From assembly GCF_937616625.2 (NCBI RefSeq), contig NC_065570.1, forward strand, positions 11,666,001-11,730,000: 64,000 nucleotides of DNA, in the 5' to 3' direction. The stretch comes from Mercurialis annua (Eukaryota > Streptophyta > Magnoliopsida > Malpighiales > Euphorbiaceae). Within the stretch, counting starts at the first letter, position 1; each line of letters opens with the position of its first letter. Made by a program: the position numbers and the translations under genes. Shown piece by piece: positions 22,734 to 32,730 of this stretch. Below the pieces are notes generated by a model. The model made no database searches. It was not told where the DNA came from and saw only the letters and a list, made by a program, of their open reading frames with translations.

Positions 22734-23043
22734 GGTTTAATGTCAAAAAAAATCACGAACTTTAATTGTTTTTTCATTTTAATCACGTAGTTTTAAATTT
22801 TGTTATTTTCATACATGAACTACCACTTTTTCCCAAATTCATACACGACGCTGAGGTGGCACTCATTCATTGGTGTAAAATGACCTCCACCTCAGCAAAT
22901 TACACCAATGGAATCGTGACATCTCAGCACCGTGTATGAATTTGGGAAAAATTGGTAATTCATGTATAAAAATGGCAAAATTTAAATTGCGTGATTAAAA
23001 TGAATAAACATGTAAAGTTCGTGAATTTTTTTGATATTATCCC
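22734..23043. mobile_element. MULE-type MITE, 310 bp
   Basis: The arms GGTTTAATGTCAAAAAAAAT and ATTTTTTTGATATTATCCC pair. The inner blocks CACGAACTTTAATTG and CATGTAAAGTTCGTG also pair. The central half-sites GGTGTAAAATGACCTCCACC and 'TGAGGTGGCACTCATTCATTGG' form a further stem. The flanking 9-mers TTTAGGAAA and TTTAAGAAA differ at one base. It is from the same family as 14136-15401. Confidence 0.85.
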
Positions 23044-23218
23044 TTTAAGAAATTACTACTTGAAAAACAAAAAGTCAAAGAGTTTTAAACAGTTGTAACA
23101 CCATATGCTATCTCATTTCTGCATAATGAGAAATTTTTAAATACACTCAGTCCATCACGTTATTTATGGACTAAGCCTATTAAACACATGTATAATCAAT
23201 CATCAATTTGATCACATA

Positions 23219-23824
23219 CAGGGGCGGAACCAGAACTTATCATTGAGGGGGTCGGAATTTTTTTTAATAGAACATCTTTTTTTCGATTTTTCTTTATAAT
23301 TTTAAAGGGTTAGCGAATATTATTAGCTATTTTACATATTTTTAAGTTAAATAATATATCATCTATTTTGGAAAAAAAATTACCCTTGCATCAATTTATT
23401 ATATTATTCATCAATTAATAAAATGATTTAATTTATTAAATATTAATTAATTTACTTTCATTCTTATATAAATTTTTAATTACATATATTAATGAAAACT
23501 AACTTTTTTCTTCCAAAGAGTTGTATGACAGTCATTTAGAAGTAACCAATAAAAATAAAATCCAAAACGTTAGTACACATGTTATAACACATTGAAGGAT
23601 AAAAGTAAAATGGGCCCTAAAATATGAAACATAAGCCCATAACACATTAACAGAGTTGCTAACCCTAATTTAAAAGTTGCAGCACCAACGATAGAGGCAT
23701 AACTATTTACTGAAGAAGTTGCAAATTAGAGGGTCACGGCAGAGAATTTACGCACTGGTCCTTCACACCTCGCCGGCGAAGAGGGTCGGCCGACCCTCTT
23801 CGACCCCCCCTCGTTCCGCCCCTG
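23219..23824. mobile_element. hAT-type non-autonomous element with 8-bp duplication
   Basis: The terminal inverted repeats are CAGGGGCGGAACCAG on the left and GTTCCGCCCCTG on the right, with a GGGTCGG/CCGACCC subterminal pair. Perfect 8-bp duplications ATCACATA flank it (23211-23218 and 23825-23832), the length made by hAT transposases. The 606-bp interior is AT-rich without transposase. Confidence 0.85.
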
Positions 23825-23995
23825 ATCACATAGCACAAACAGTAACAAAACAATAAGCAATTACTTTTTAAAAAATTATTTTGTGCAAAAAAAGATAGCA
23901 TAACACATGCATAATTAATCACTAATTTAGTCACAGTAGCACAAACAGTAGCAAATAATGAGCAATTATTTTTCAAAATTTATTTTGTGAAAAAT
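23825..23995. repeat. Imperfect tandem duplication next to the hAT element
   Basis: Two copies share TAGCACAAACAGTAACAAA / TAGCACAAACAGTAGCAAA, AGCAATTA and TTATTTTGTG. They are about 110 bp apart. The left part, with CACATG(T/C)ATAAT, also resembles 23187-23218. Confidence 0.6.
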
Positions 23996-24196
23996 TAGAG
24001 GAAAAAGAAAAAGAGGACTTACTGTTTAAATGAATGCCAGATATTAATTTTTTTTTCTATCTAAAAGTTGTACTAAACGTTCTTTCAGAGAGCTAAACTC
24101 ATCTTAATTGAATCGATAGTAAATGTTATAGCAATTTATTTTTCAATACAAAGAATCAAACATCATTAAAAAAACTCATATTCCTTTGCTTCATGA

Positions 24197-24655
24197 TTGA
24201 AATGCTCCTTTACTTGTTGCTCCACCTTCAATAGAAGGAGGAGCAGCATGTCTCTTCCTCCTTCCATGGAAGAAAGAGCATCCTGTGCTTCTCCTTCACA
24301 TGGTCGGAGGAGCATAGATATGTGCTTCTCCTCCATGAAGGAGGAGCAGCACGAATTTCTTTTTTGGAGAGAGAGTCGAAAAAAATTATATATTTTTACG
24401 GTTTGTATTTTAAAAATTATTGATAATTAATATAAATTAAATAATTATTATTAGTTTAATTTTTTTAAAAAAGTGTTTTTGTACTATTAATAATATTAAA
24501 GTCTAATTAAAATATTTTAAACTTTTTTTCCAAATGAAAAGAGTTCAATTTAATGTTTTAGGGTAGAGGCAAAACATGAAGACTCAAAATAGGGTAAAAT
24601 GAGTATAAATGCAAAAACGTTATAAGGTGAGTTTTTTTTTTTAAAAATAATTAGC
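24197..24655. mobile_element. Broken relative of the 1349 MULE element
   Basis: It contains the same kind of palindromic units (CTCCTTCCATGGAAGAAAG, CTTCTCCTCCATGAAGGAGG) and the same right-hand arm: GGGTAGAGGCAAAACATGAA, ACTCAAAATAGGGT and a final AATAATTAGCC near 24655. No matching left arm was found upstream, so it is truncated or decayed. Confidence 0.7.
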
Positions 24656-24900
24656 CTTTTTATATTATTACTTAAAAGATATTTGTAACATTAAAAGTAT
24701 TTGCATATAATATGATGGTATTGTAATATATCTATTTGCTTATCATTTTATCGATTGTTTATAACTATGAAAACCAGTGTATGATCTGAGGGAACGAGCT
24801 ACCTATTGGGCGTCAATAGCACTTATGTGATTACCGGTGTCAGGGTAAGTTATAAATAACTATGAACAATATCGTTATCGCATCTTTTGATAGATATGAG

Positions 24901-25071
24901 GTTAACTCTTTTGAATTATCTCGCGACCTGTATCCAATGAGTAACTTGGTTGAATTATCTCGGGACTCATATCGATCGTTGAATTTAAGACATGGTATCA
25001 GTTAACTCAGTTAAATTATCTCGGGATTATACCACATGGCATCGGTTAACTCGGTTGAACTATCTCGGGAC
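24901..25071 (+). repeat. Four copies of a GTTAACTCGGTTGAATTATC box in the LTR
   Basis: Copies at about 24901, 24941, 25000 and 25044 share (G)TTAACT-N-(G)TTGAATTATCTCGGGAC with few changes. The same box recurs in the LTRs at 53690-53885 (+) and, reversed, at 51000-51310. Confidence 0.8.
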
Positions 25072-25196
25072 CGTATCACAAAGACTAAGAAAGTCAATAT
25101 CGTTTAGTATCAGTATAGTTTGTATAGATCAGGATGTGTATCAAAATTACGGTTTCGATCGTATATATATATATATACAAAACATAATATACATAT

Positions 25197-25216
25197 ATAA
25201 AACATATGTACAAAAC

Positions 25217-25272
<56 letters not shown>

Positions 25273-25292
25273 GTTTTGTACATATGTTTTAT
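25197..25292. repeat. Perfect 96-bp palindrome around a (TA)n tract
   Basis: The left arm ATAAAACATATGTACAAAAC followed by ATAA and (TA)n mirrors the right arm exactly. The axis lies between 25244 and 25245. The (TA)n core runs 25219-25270. It sits inside the LTR and could extrude as a cruciform. Confidence 0.9.
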
Positions 25293-25869
25293 TAAATGCG
25301 GTGTCATTTTTACCATACCATTAGTAATGTGTAAACTCACTCAGCATAGTCTGACCCCGTCAATGTTTGAACTTTCAGGTACCTAGAGTCTGGACATGCA
25401 AGACTTCCACTCCTTATTTCAGAAGTCTTCTTTTTTGCATGTACATATGTGACTTCTCAATAGAGCTGTAATAGTCTATGGTAGACCGTTGTAGCCTGCG
25501 ACAGTAGAGTATCATTATGATCTCGTTTTTATACCTGCTGTCTATGTATATACTTTTTGTAGGCTAATTATATGTTGTTTTTGCCATGGTGTTAGCTGCC
25601 TATTTTGTGATCTGGTTACACCAGTTTGTGTATATGGTTATAGTTGGGCTAGTACATACGAGGTGACGGAAGCTACATGCCCATATGTATTGAATCAATT
25701 GACGCAGCGATAAATATATGTATGTTATTATATATGCTTCTACTTTAAATTATTGTTATATATATGTTTTTTGTGAAAAAGTTATATTGGTTTTAGGCTT
25801 GCTACGGGTTTTGGAGCTACCACTCCCATTTCCTAGCGCCGGTAGCGATTCGAAAATCGGATCGTGACA

Positions 25870-26165
25870 ACTGCCCACACATTTCACTTCCCGGTAGGAG
25901 TGATGACAGTCATTCCTCTAGACGTGTCACTTATCATCAAGCTGGAGTTTGGTGGGCAACATGTACCCTTTGATAGTGGTGTTCTGAACTACCTCTGTCG
26001 GGATGACTACATCTTCGAGATGTTAGGAGTGTTGTCGGATGCCAAGAGTCGTACCTTGTAGTATGTTGACTTGTATGACTACTACTGTGGACGCATCTCG
26101 AGGAGCAGTTATGATGTCGATCAGATTGCCCAAGCCTTTCTATTATATCTTCTGATCAATATGAG
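25870..26165 (+). pseudogene. Plant mobile domain (PMD) relic
   Basis: The frame reads THTFHF-like AHTFHFPVGVMTVIPLDVSL, then FGGQHVPFDSG, DDYIFEMLG and, in another segment, VDQIAQAFLLYLL. This is the pattern of the plant mobile domain (PF10536) found in transposons and MAIN-like proteins. Stops interrupt it and the N-terminus is absent, cut off by the LTR ending at 25869. A better copy is at 62293-63574. Confidence 0.75.
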
Positions 26166-27301
26166 CCTACCAGTTTAAACAGAAACCAATTTGGAGTCCG
26201 AAAGAGGTCAGAAATGTCAAAACAAGCTCTTGGATTAGAGAGTTGACATAATGGTACATGACATCAACTTGACTTGGCGCCATGACCATGGTGCCAACTT
26301 GCTGATTTGGCGGCCTGTGGTTACTTCTTGGAAGTTGAGGGGAATGATGTGGCAAGTGGATATCACCAACTAGACTTGGCGCCGTGGAGGATGAGTTGGC
26401 GGTGGCACTAACTTGCTGTTGGTTCTCCAAACTCAATTTTTTGTCCCAAAGTATGTAAAAACACCAAAGAAAATTACAATTAAGCCTCTAGAAGTAATGA
26501 TATAATTCATAAAAAAACGATTAAAGACACTTTGAAACTGATCTAAAATCAGCTTTAATGAAATCCATAAAAAAAACATTCAAAAACACAAACATCGTAA
26601 GCATGCATTCTAATGATTTGAAATTAAAAATATATGTAAAATAGATATAAATAGAGATACTAATGTGAATAAGAACTGATTCAGGTCCTCAAAAGTAACG
26701 TTTTGAGTCATGAGATTGTTTTATGGTATTACAGATGTACAATCTAGCGTAGATCACAATAAAACAGTTGATTTTTGAAGATCTGAAATGTAGAGGAGGA
26801 CCCTCCTATAAAAAATTAATTTTTTTTAAAATATTGTCGGAAAAAAAATTCGTATGCAACGGGGATAAGATAATTATTTAATTAATTTTAATTTATATAT
26901 TTTATTTATCTGTATATAAAATAAATGAAGAAGAGGGTGAAACTGTTTAAAAAAATTCATAAACATAAAATTGGTAAATATTTTAAAAGTTAAGTTGAAA
27001 CGATTTAAAGTTTGAGGGTATAAATATTTTTTTATAAAACATCTGAGAATTTATTTGGACTTTTTACCTTGCATTCGCTAAGGTGGCATACGTGTGACAT
27101 GCTTCTTTAGCGCCACGTAGGTGCTAAATATGCAAAATCAATTCAAAATTGAGAGTTGGACAAAATCGAGACGAAATCATGCGTTTTAGGACAAATTGGA
27201 TAAAATTAAAAGATTTGAACTCTTGTAAACTTTCTTCAAAGGTTTGGAATTTTCTGGTTATTTGGCCATTATTAATCATTTATGTAGTATTTTAATAAGT
27301 A
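26166..27301. other. Repeat-derived and AT-rich DNA, no gene
   Basis: The first 270 bp contain several TTGGCGCC/GGTGGC blocks (26270-26410) that look like continuing transposon sequence. An open frame of 89 codons on the minus strand there has no recognisable domain. The rest is AT-rich. Confidence 0.45.
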
Positions 27302-27694
27302 AATTACTATGAGGTCCCCCATATTTGACATAATTCACACTTTAATCTCTCATGTTTGAAATCAAACGATATGGTCCTTCAATTTTGTTTTCGGCAACAG
27401 TTTAATCCCTACGTCCATTTTTGGTGTTAGTCAACGGAGTCAAAAGACTTAGGAGTAAATAAGTTTTCAAACATGAGAAACGGAATCATTGGCAAAAATA
27501 AATGTGAGAAATTAAATCGTTGAGAAAAATAAAAGTGGAGGACCATATAGTTTTGTCAACTCGGTTGACTAATACCAAAAATGGATGGAATGAGCAAATC
27601 GTTGACAAAAATAAGAGCGATGGACCATATCGTTTGATATTCAAATAGAAATAAAGTGTGAATTATGACAAATATGACAAATCTCATAGTAATT
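27302..27694. mobile_element. MITE with inverted repeats of about 80 bp
   Basis: The left arm AATTACTATGAGGTCCCCCA through CATAATTCACACTTTA to AAACGATATGGTCC pairs with the right arm GGACCATATCGTTTGAT through TAAAGTGTGAATTATG to CTCATAGTAATT. The middle holds a duplicated 'ACCAAAAATGGATGGA' type block. No clear target duplication was found. Confidence 0.75.
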
Positions 27695-27754
27695 AGCTCT
27701 ATTTTAATTATAAATTTTGGATTTAATATATAATTCCATAAAAAAGTTGGCAAT

Positions 27755-28110
27755 CAGGTCTTTTTGATCTCTGAAGTGTCTAAAAGGGCCATCAAAGGCC
27801 CTAATGTTAGATATTTTGGTAAATGAGTCAATTAAACCTACAAATTGGCTCATAAACTTCTAGGTCATTAGGTTTAGTCCAATATCTTAGACTGTTATCA
27901 TAACCCTTTGAAATATTATGGTTATCTTTGATAAATATGTTTAAGTACTTCAAGTTTTTCTCTGTACGTCGACCTAATTCTCCTAAATTCTGCCAAGCGG
28001 ATCACTAGCTCGTCATCCAGACGGGTGTCTTTAAAAATCATCATTAGAGACTCCATTCCCTTATCATTTCTCTACCTATCAAAAACACTAAAAGCATCTT
28101 TTTGTGACAT
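27755..28110 (+). repeat. Dispersed repeat (copy 2 of 3)
   Basis: It is similar to 2365-2725 over 'CATAAACTTCTAGGTCATTA', 'AGTCCAATATCTTAGAC', 'ATCATAACCC' and 'TAGCTCGTCATCC'. Non-coding. Confidence 0.65.
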
Positions 28111-28114
28111 GGGT

Positions 28115-28545
28115 CATATGAAATTCGTATCTGTATCCAAATATAAGATCAATGGTTTCTCATTGTAGTCTCAAAATTGGTGGATTAGTAAGATAAGCAT
28201 ATATCTTTTCGGAAGCTTGTTGACATTAATCGTTCTACACAATTAGCTGGTCTTTTCTGAGCAATTTGATAATCGTTCATACGTTTGAAGTTGGGTTTAA
28301 GATGAACTACTTGATATATTGCAATCCTTTAATTGATTCTCTAATTTTCATCTCCATCTTAGGCAGTAGAATATCTTAGATTATTTTTATTTTTTCTTGT
28401 TCGATCTTGATTCCTTGATTACCGACTAAATGACATAGCATCTTTCCTTATGTGACCTTTTTCTTAAGGTTGAGTCTCAAATTATACTTTTCAGCTCCTG
28501 TTAAGAATTTATCAAATACTTCCCAATAGTGTTCTTTTGTTGCTA
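28115..28545 (-). pseudogene. Gypsy-type reverse transcriptase / RNase H relic
   Basis: Read on the minus strand from 28545 downward, fragments of the RT thumb appear: YNLRLNLKKK, then HLVGNQGIKIEQEKIK and YIK-FI. RNase H follows with AYLTNPPIL and a decayed LIFGY stretch. Order and spacing fit a Tat-like Ty3/gypsy pol. Several stops and frameshifts make it non-functional. The catalytic part of RT lies outside what I can read. Confidence 0.72.
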
Positions 28546-28561
28546 ACTGATGGATACCAAA

Positions 28562-28755
28562 TTCTATCATAATTACAGTGCAGCCGAGTCGCACAAGATG
28601 CACTATTCAAGAGAATATCAGCTCTCGCCTGAAGGGCAAGAGCCAAACAATATCGACAACCGAATTTGTGGGATTCGCCTTTACCGAAGATCAAAAAATG
28701 AATAACCTGAATCCCCAAGATGAGCCGGAATTCCTGAAGACTCGGATAAAACATG
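28562..28755. other. Left part of an older repeat split by the 9.3-kb retrotransposon
   Basis: The sequence GCAGCCGAGTCGCACAAGAT through ACTCGGATAAAACATG continues, after removal of the inserted element and one ACATG, into 38048-38470. Together they look like an LTR or leader of an older gypsy-type element. Confidence 0.55.
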
Positions 28756-31175
28756 TGTAATACCCCAAAATATTTAATTATCTAATTGGACCATGTGTCC
28801 AGTTTTGATTCGCTAGAGTGGCGATATCAGAAGAATTTCTGAAAAGATAAAGTAAATAAATTTCAAGTAGGTCGGTTTCAGGAAATTAGTTATGAGAAAT
28901 TAAGGTTATATTTCAATTCTAAAGTTAGAATTGGAATCAGAAAGGAAAAATGTTAAAGAAAAGCCCAAAATAAGATATAGGGACCAAAGTGGTAATTTAG
29001 CCACTTTGTGTCGAAAATAGAAATATTGGATTTTGACGGGAAAGTATTGATATCGAGCTTTGTATTATTTATCGGGTATTAATAATACGTATAAGTCGTA
29101 ATAAAAGAATTTGTCGATTTAGCTATGGACTAGATCGTACAAAAGAAAAGTTTAAAGGATAAAGTATAATAATAAAAAAGAACAAGGACTCAAGTGAGCT
29201 TTTAGCCAAATCATATATAATTAAGGAATTATGAATGAAGAAAGAACGAGAGAAGAAAAGAAAGCTCCAGAAGTTAAAATTGTCGATCACGATCGTTTCG
29301 CCGCCGTTTCTCCGTTCGACGTCCGATTCAAGAGATTTTCGCGTCGATCTCTTCGTAATCGAAAGCTCTATTAATCTCAAGCTTCATTTCAAGGTAAAAT
29401 TTTCGAGAATTGGTGCTAAATTCGAAATTAAGGGCTGTTTTGAATAGGATATATGAATTTGATGATTTGAGCTTATTTTAGCGTTTTTATGAAAAACGGA
29501 AGTGCGGGTTTTGAAGGATTTGTGGTTGTGAGAGTGTGGAGCATGGCGGGGTGCGGCGAAACGGCCCGGAAACGGCGTTTCCGGGCCGAGCATAGCGAAC
29601 AGCTATGTGCCCGCATAGCAAAAGCTATGCGAGCGCATAGCCATGCTATGCGCCCGCATAGCCAGACTATGCGAGCGCATAGTCACGCTATGCGCCCGCA
29701 CAGCGGGTCCGGGAGACCGAAATGGATTTTTAACCTAATTTGACCCCAATTTCGATAATATTGAACATTAAACCCTAAAACTCAACTAAAGACCTCGATA
29801 AGTCAAAAATGGAGATTTAGCTCGACGTTTTACGCGAGTAACAGTAATGAAAAGCGTTTAGGGAATTATGTAATTCTTGAATAAAAGGAATGGTATTTGA
29901 TAAGTCGTGGATACGACTAAGAATTTCTGAATACGAGAATAATACTAAGAATGAAACCAATACTTAAATTATGAAAGTATTATACGTATAAACACATGAT
30001 CTGTGTCTAACTATTAAACATTAATTAATATGTATCAGACGTACGACCGAGCAGTGAGGGCACTAGAGGTGTACTAGTACGAGCATATTACCACGTCGAT
30101 CTTGTTATAGAGTGGATAGCGGTCACTGTGAGTTGCACTTTACTTTCACGTATTAAATATTAAAGTTATTTTATATGCATATATATACTGTTTACACGCA
30201 TCGCAATATATATAATTGATTGAAATGTTATATGTTTTATTAATTTCCATATACGAGAACTAGTATGTGATCCGAAGAAACTAGCTACCTATTGGGTGTC
30301 AATAGGCTGTGTGATCACCAGTATTGAATCAGTCTAGTGTATTTGCATCTGAGAAATGATTATATATGTATGATATGATATGAATTCGATACGAGAGTGA
30401 ACTCGGCTACAGTGTAGTCTGGAAGTCCCTGTATCTAGTGGGCTGGGCCCACCAGTGAGTTGGACTCACAACTTGAGATTTATGATTGGGTTGAATGATA
30501 TATGATTATTCGAGAAATGTGTTGCATGCTAGGATATTAGTTTCGTACGGATCAAATACATGTTTATATGTTTTATATTATTGTTTTCTTGAAATGCGAT
30601 GCTATGTTTCTATATTAATACTGTTAGTAAATGTCAACTCACTCAATATTTTTCCAAATACTGACCCCTCACCTTTGATGTCTTTCAGGTGCTTAGTTTG
30701 TGGACCTAGCTAGAGACCAATTTTGAGGTCCAGAAGTCAGATGTGTATGTATAGTTTCTGACTTCTGTGAATACTGCTGTAGTGGTCATGTGTCGACAGA
30801 ATAGTAGCCTAGACAGCAGTTCATTTTGATTGTATATATTATCTGCTGTCTTTGTTTTATATGATTTTGATAGGCTACATGTGTTTTATATGTTGTTCAC
30901 GACACCAGATGCCGGTGATATGTTTGGATACACTAACTGATGCATATAGTACCACGAGGCTAGTTCGTACAGGGTACGGTAACTAGAGCCCGCGAGGTTA
31001 ACATAACAGTTAGTGTAAATGTTTACATATGATATATATTTGCTTCTGTTGTGTTATGCTATTTGTTTATATTATTTGCGAAAAATTAATAGTGATTTGA
31101 GGCTTGCTACGGGTTCCGGAGCTACCACTCCCGTTCCCTAGCGCCGGTTGCGGCTCTATATTTTGGGTCGTGACA
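28756..31175 (+). repeat. 5' LTR of the 9.3-kb retrotransposon
   Basis: It begins TGTAATACCCCAAAATATTT. It holds a 27-bp GC-rich hairpin, a CATAGC hairpin array, the AGCTACCTATTGGGTGTCAA block near 30287 and the shared 3' end block (GCTTGCTACGGGTTCCGGAG). Short ORFs at 29123-29743 recur in the other LTR and are not genes. Confidence 0.93.
29562..29697. repeat. GC-rich hairpin plus five-unit CATAGC hairpin array (5' LTR)
   Basis: CGGCCCGGAAACG and CGTTTCCGGGCCG (29562-29588) are perfect 13-bp arms around one base. From 29590, five units of 21-23 bp follow, each with the form GCATAGC-N(3-7)-GCTATGC with minor changes, joined by alternating GCCC and GAGC spacers. The cluster is strongly GC/CpG-rich in an AT-rich LTR. 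Confidence 0.9.
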
Positions 31176-31179
31176 ATGT

Positions 31180-31190
31180 TGGTATCAGAG
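31180..31190 (+). other. Primer-binding site (initiator Met tRNA)
   Basis: TGGTATCAGAG lies 4 bp after the 5' LTR and matches the usual plant PBS for initiator-Met tRNA (TGGTATCAGAGC) for 11 bases before diverging. Confidence 0.88.
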
Positions 31191-31649
31191 AAGTTTGGTC
31201 CAGTTACCACTGCTAGATTTGTCTGATTGTCTGTTGACTGGAAGTATTCTGTCAGTAAGTATACCTAGGAACTACTGCAGCTTTGAGTTGGACCTTGGTT
31301 GTCTGTAATTGTGTTATATGTGCATTAGTAGTATGTGGCATTACGCGCGCGAACCAGGACTATTAAGCTAGTAAGTGAATAGTATCTGCTTATATGGACG
31401 ACTAAGGCAACGAAATATTTGTTGCTTACGTTAAGAGATAGGTAATGGTTATATGTTTGCAAATTACGAACGACTAAGATAATTAAGTGTTTATTTCTTG
31501 CTCTGAGATTATTAGGTGACTATTTGCTTGCGAATTACGTGCGGCTGGATTAAATGCTAGATGTTTACAGCATTTTATAAATGCATATTGGGATTGCGTG
31601 TGAAATGGGCTCAGATGGTCGCTTACGTTTGAAATTGTTTCTTTTCAGC

Positions 31650-32730
31650 ATGTCTGGGAAAAACGGAGCTCAGTCGCATGCTGAGGAAGAACGGGAGGAA
31701 GCGCCTCCTATATTTCAAAACGGGTTTCATAATGAAGTAGGCGAACCATCTGGGGTCCATCAGAATGGATTCCACGCAAATACTAGAGCATCGCCAGAGA
31801 TATATCAAAATGGTTTTATGTCTGTGTCGGAGATAGGTAGTTCTTCTAGAAACAAAGTTAGAGTGCATTCGCCGGAGATAGAATACAGCGAAGAAGAGGA
31901 AGAGGAACCGGAGGAAGATCCGGAAGAGGATCCTGAAGAAGATCCTGAGGAGGATCATGAAGAGGATCCAGAAGAAAAATTAGAAGAGGAGGCAGAAGAG
32001 GAAGATCCTCAGGAGAAAGAGTATGAAGAAGAATAACAGTTAGATGAATTAGATGTCGAAGAGTGCAGAGGTGACTATTTCTGGTCTGGTGTGCGGAGAT
32101 ACCGCAATTTGAGGGAAGATGCAGACATAGCCAACGGTCAGGCGCAAATAGCCCTAAACCAGGTTAGGAGGTAGATGCGTTCTTTTTCTAGAGGGATGTT
32201 AACTGTAGGAGCGTACTCTACTGATTTTCTGCGGATGCCTGAAGGAGTCCCTGATCTGAACGAAGACAATAGAACCATTAATCGTAGGTATGTCAGGGGT
32301 TTAGGACCTCAGTTTGATGAGCTGTATGAGCACGTGGACGAACATTTTAGCACACTTACTACGATGGCTCGTAGGATTCAGACAGAGCATGAATGGGCGG
32401 GCGATCCGGTACGACCCTTTTACTTTAGACGTGAATACCACCCAGACTACGTCAGTACGTCCTCCAGAATTAGAACCAACCCTTATTTTGTACAAAGAGG
32501 CGAAAGAAACTCTGGTAGAACAGTTAGGGGCCGTCGCACAGGCGTAGTTATTAGGGAACCTAGCGTTCCGCATCAGGCACCTCCAGGTATTACCGACTTA
32601 TATGCTTTGAGTATTATGTTTATGTGTTTGCATTACTGTGTATACATAACTGCTGCATTGCACGATAGAACAAGATTCGCCTATAGAATAATACCTCGGA
32701 AAGCGAGAACCTATAGGAAGCGTTGTAGTT
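31650..32730 (+). pseudogene. Gag-like reading frame with two in-frame stops
   Basis: A single frame runs from MSGKNG (ATG 31650; the frame is open upstream to 31581) to TAA at 32730, broken only by TAA (32034-32036) and TAG (32172-32174). The first part has three QNGF repeats and then an acidic tract of repeated EEDP units. After the stops, the segment from GMLTVGAY through RRYVRGLGPQFDEL to RIQTEHEW fits the retrotransposon gag domain (PF03732) pattern. No zinc knuckle was seen. The tail after about 32595 turns hydrophobic and may be intronic or out-of-frame. Functional status is doubtful. Confidence 0.7.

Larger units (their letters stand above)
24760..25869 (+). mobile_element. LTR fragment of a Ty3/gypsy-type element (3' end defined)
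   Basis: It has the shared GAGCTACCTATTGGGCGTCA block near 24799 and four ACTCGGTTGAATTATCTCGG-type boxes. The shared 3' end comes last: GGCTTGCTACGGGTTTTGGA, then CTAGCGCCGGTAGCG, then GGATCGTGACA at 25859-25869. The start was not found. The DNA immediately after it is a plant mobile domain relic, so this LTR probably inserted into that relic. Confidence 0.78.

Noticed and set aside
25992..26061. Possibility that the PMD fragment is a functional gene
   Set aside because: The N-terminal half is missing and in-frame stops follow within 60 codons.
29590..29697. Regular repeats with spacers resembling a CRISPR array
   Set aside because: The units are 21-23 bp hairpins with 4-bp linkers inside a plant LTR; there are no unique spacers and no cas genes.
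29123..29743. ORFs of 70-85 codons repeated identically at 35990-36610
   Set aside because: They lie in the two LTRs. The repeated SHAMRPHS peptide is just the translation of the CATAGC hairpin array.
31623..31958. 111-codon minus-strand ORF rich in Arg, Phe and Leu
   Set aside because: It is the complement of the acidic-repeat gag frame; low-complexity GAA/GAT repeats are open on both strands.
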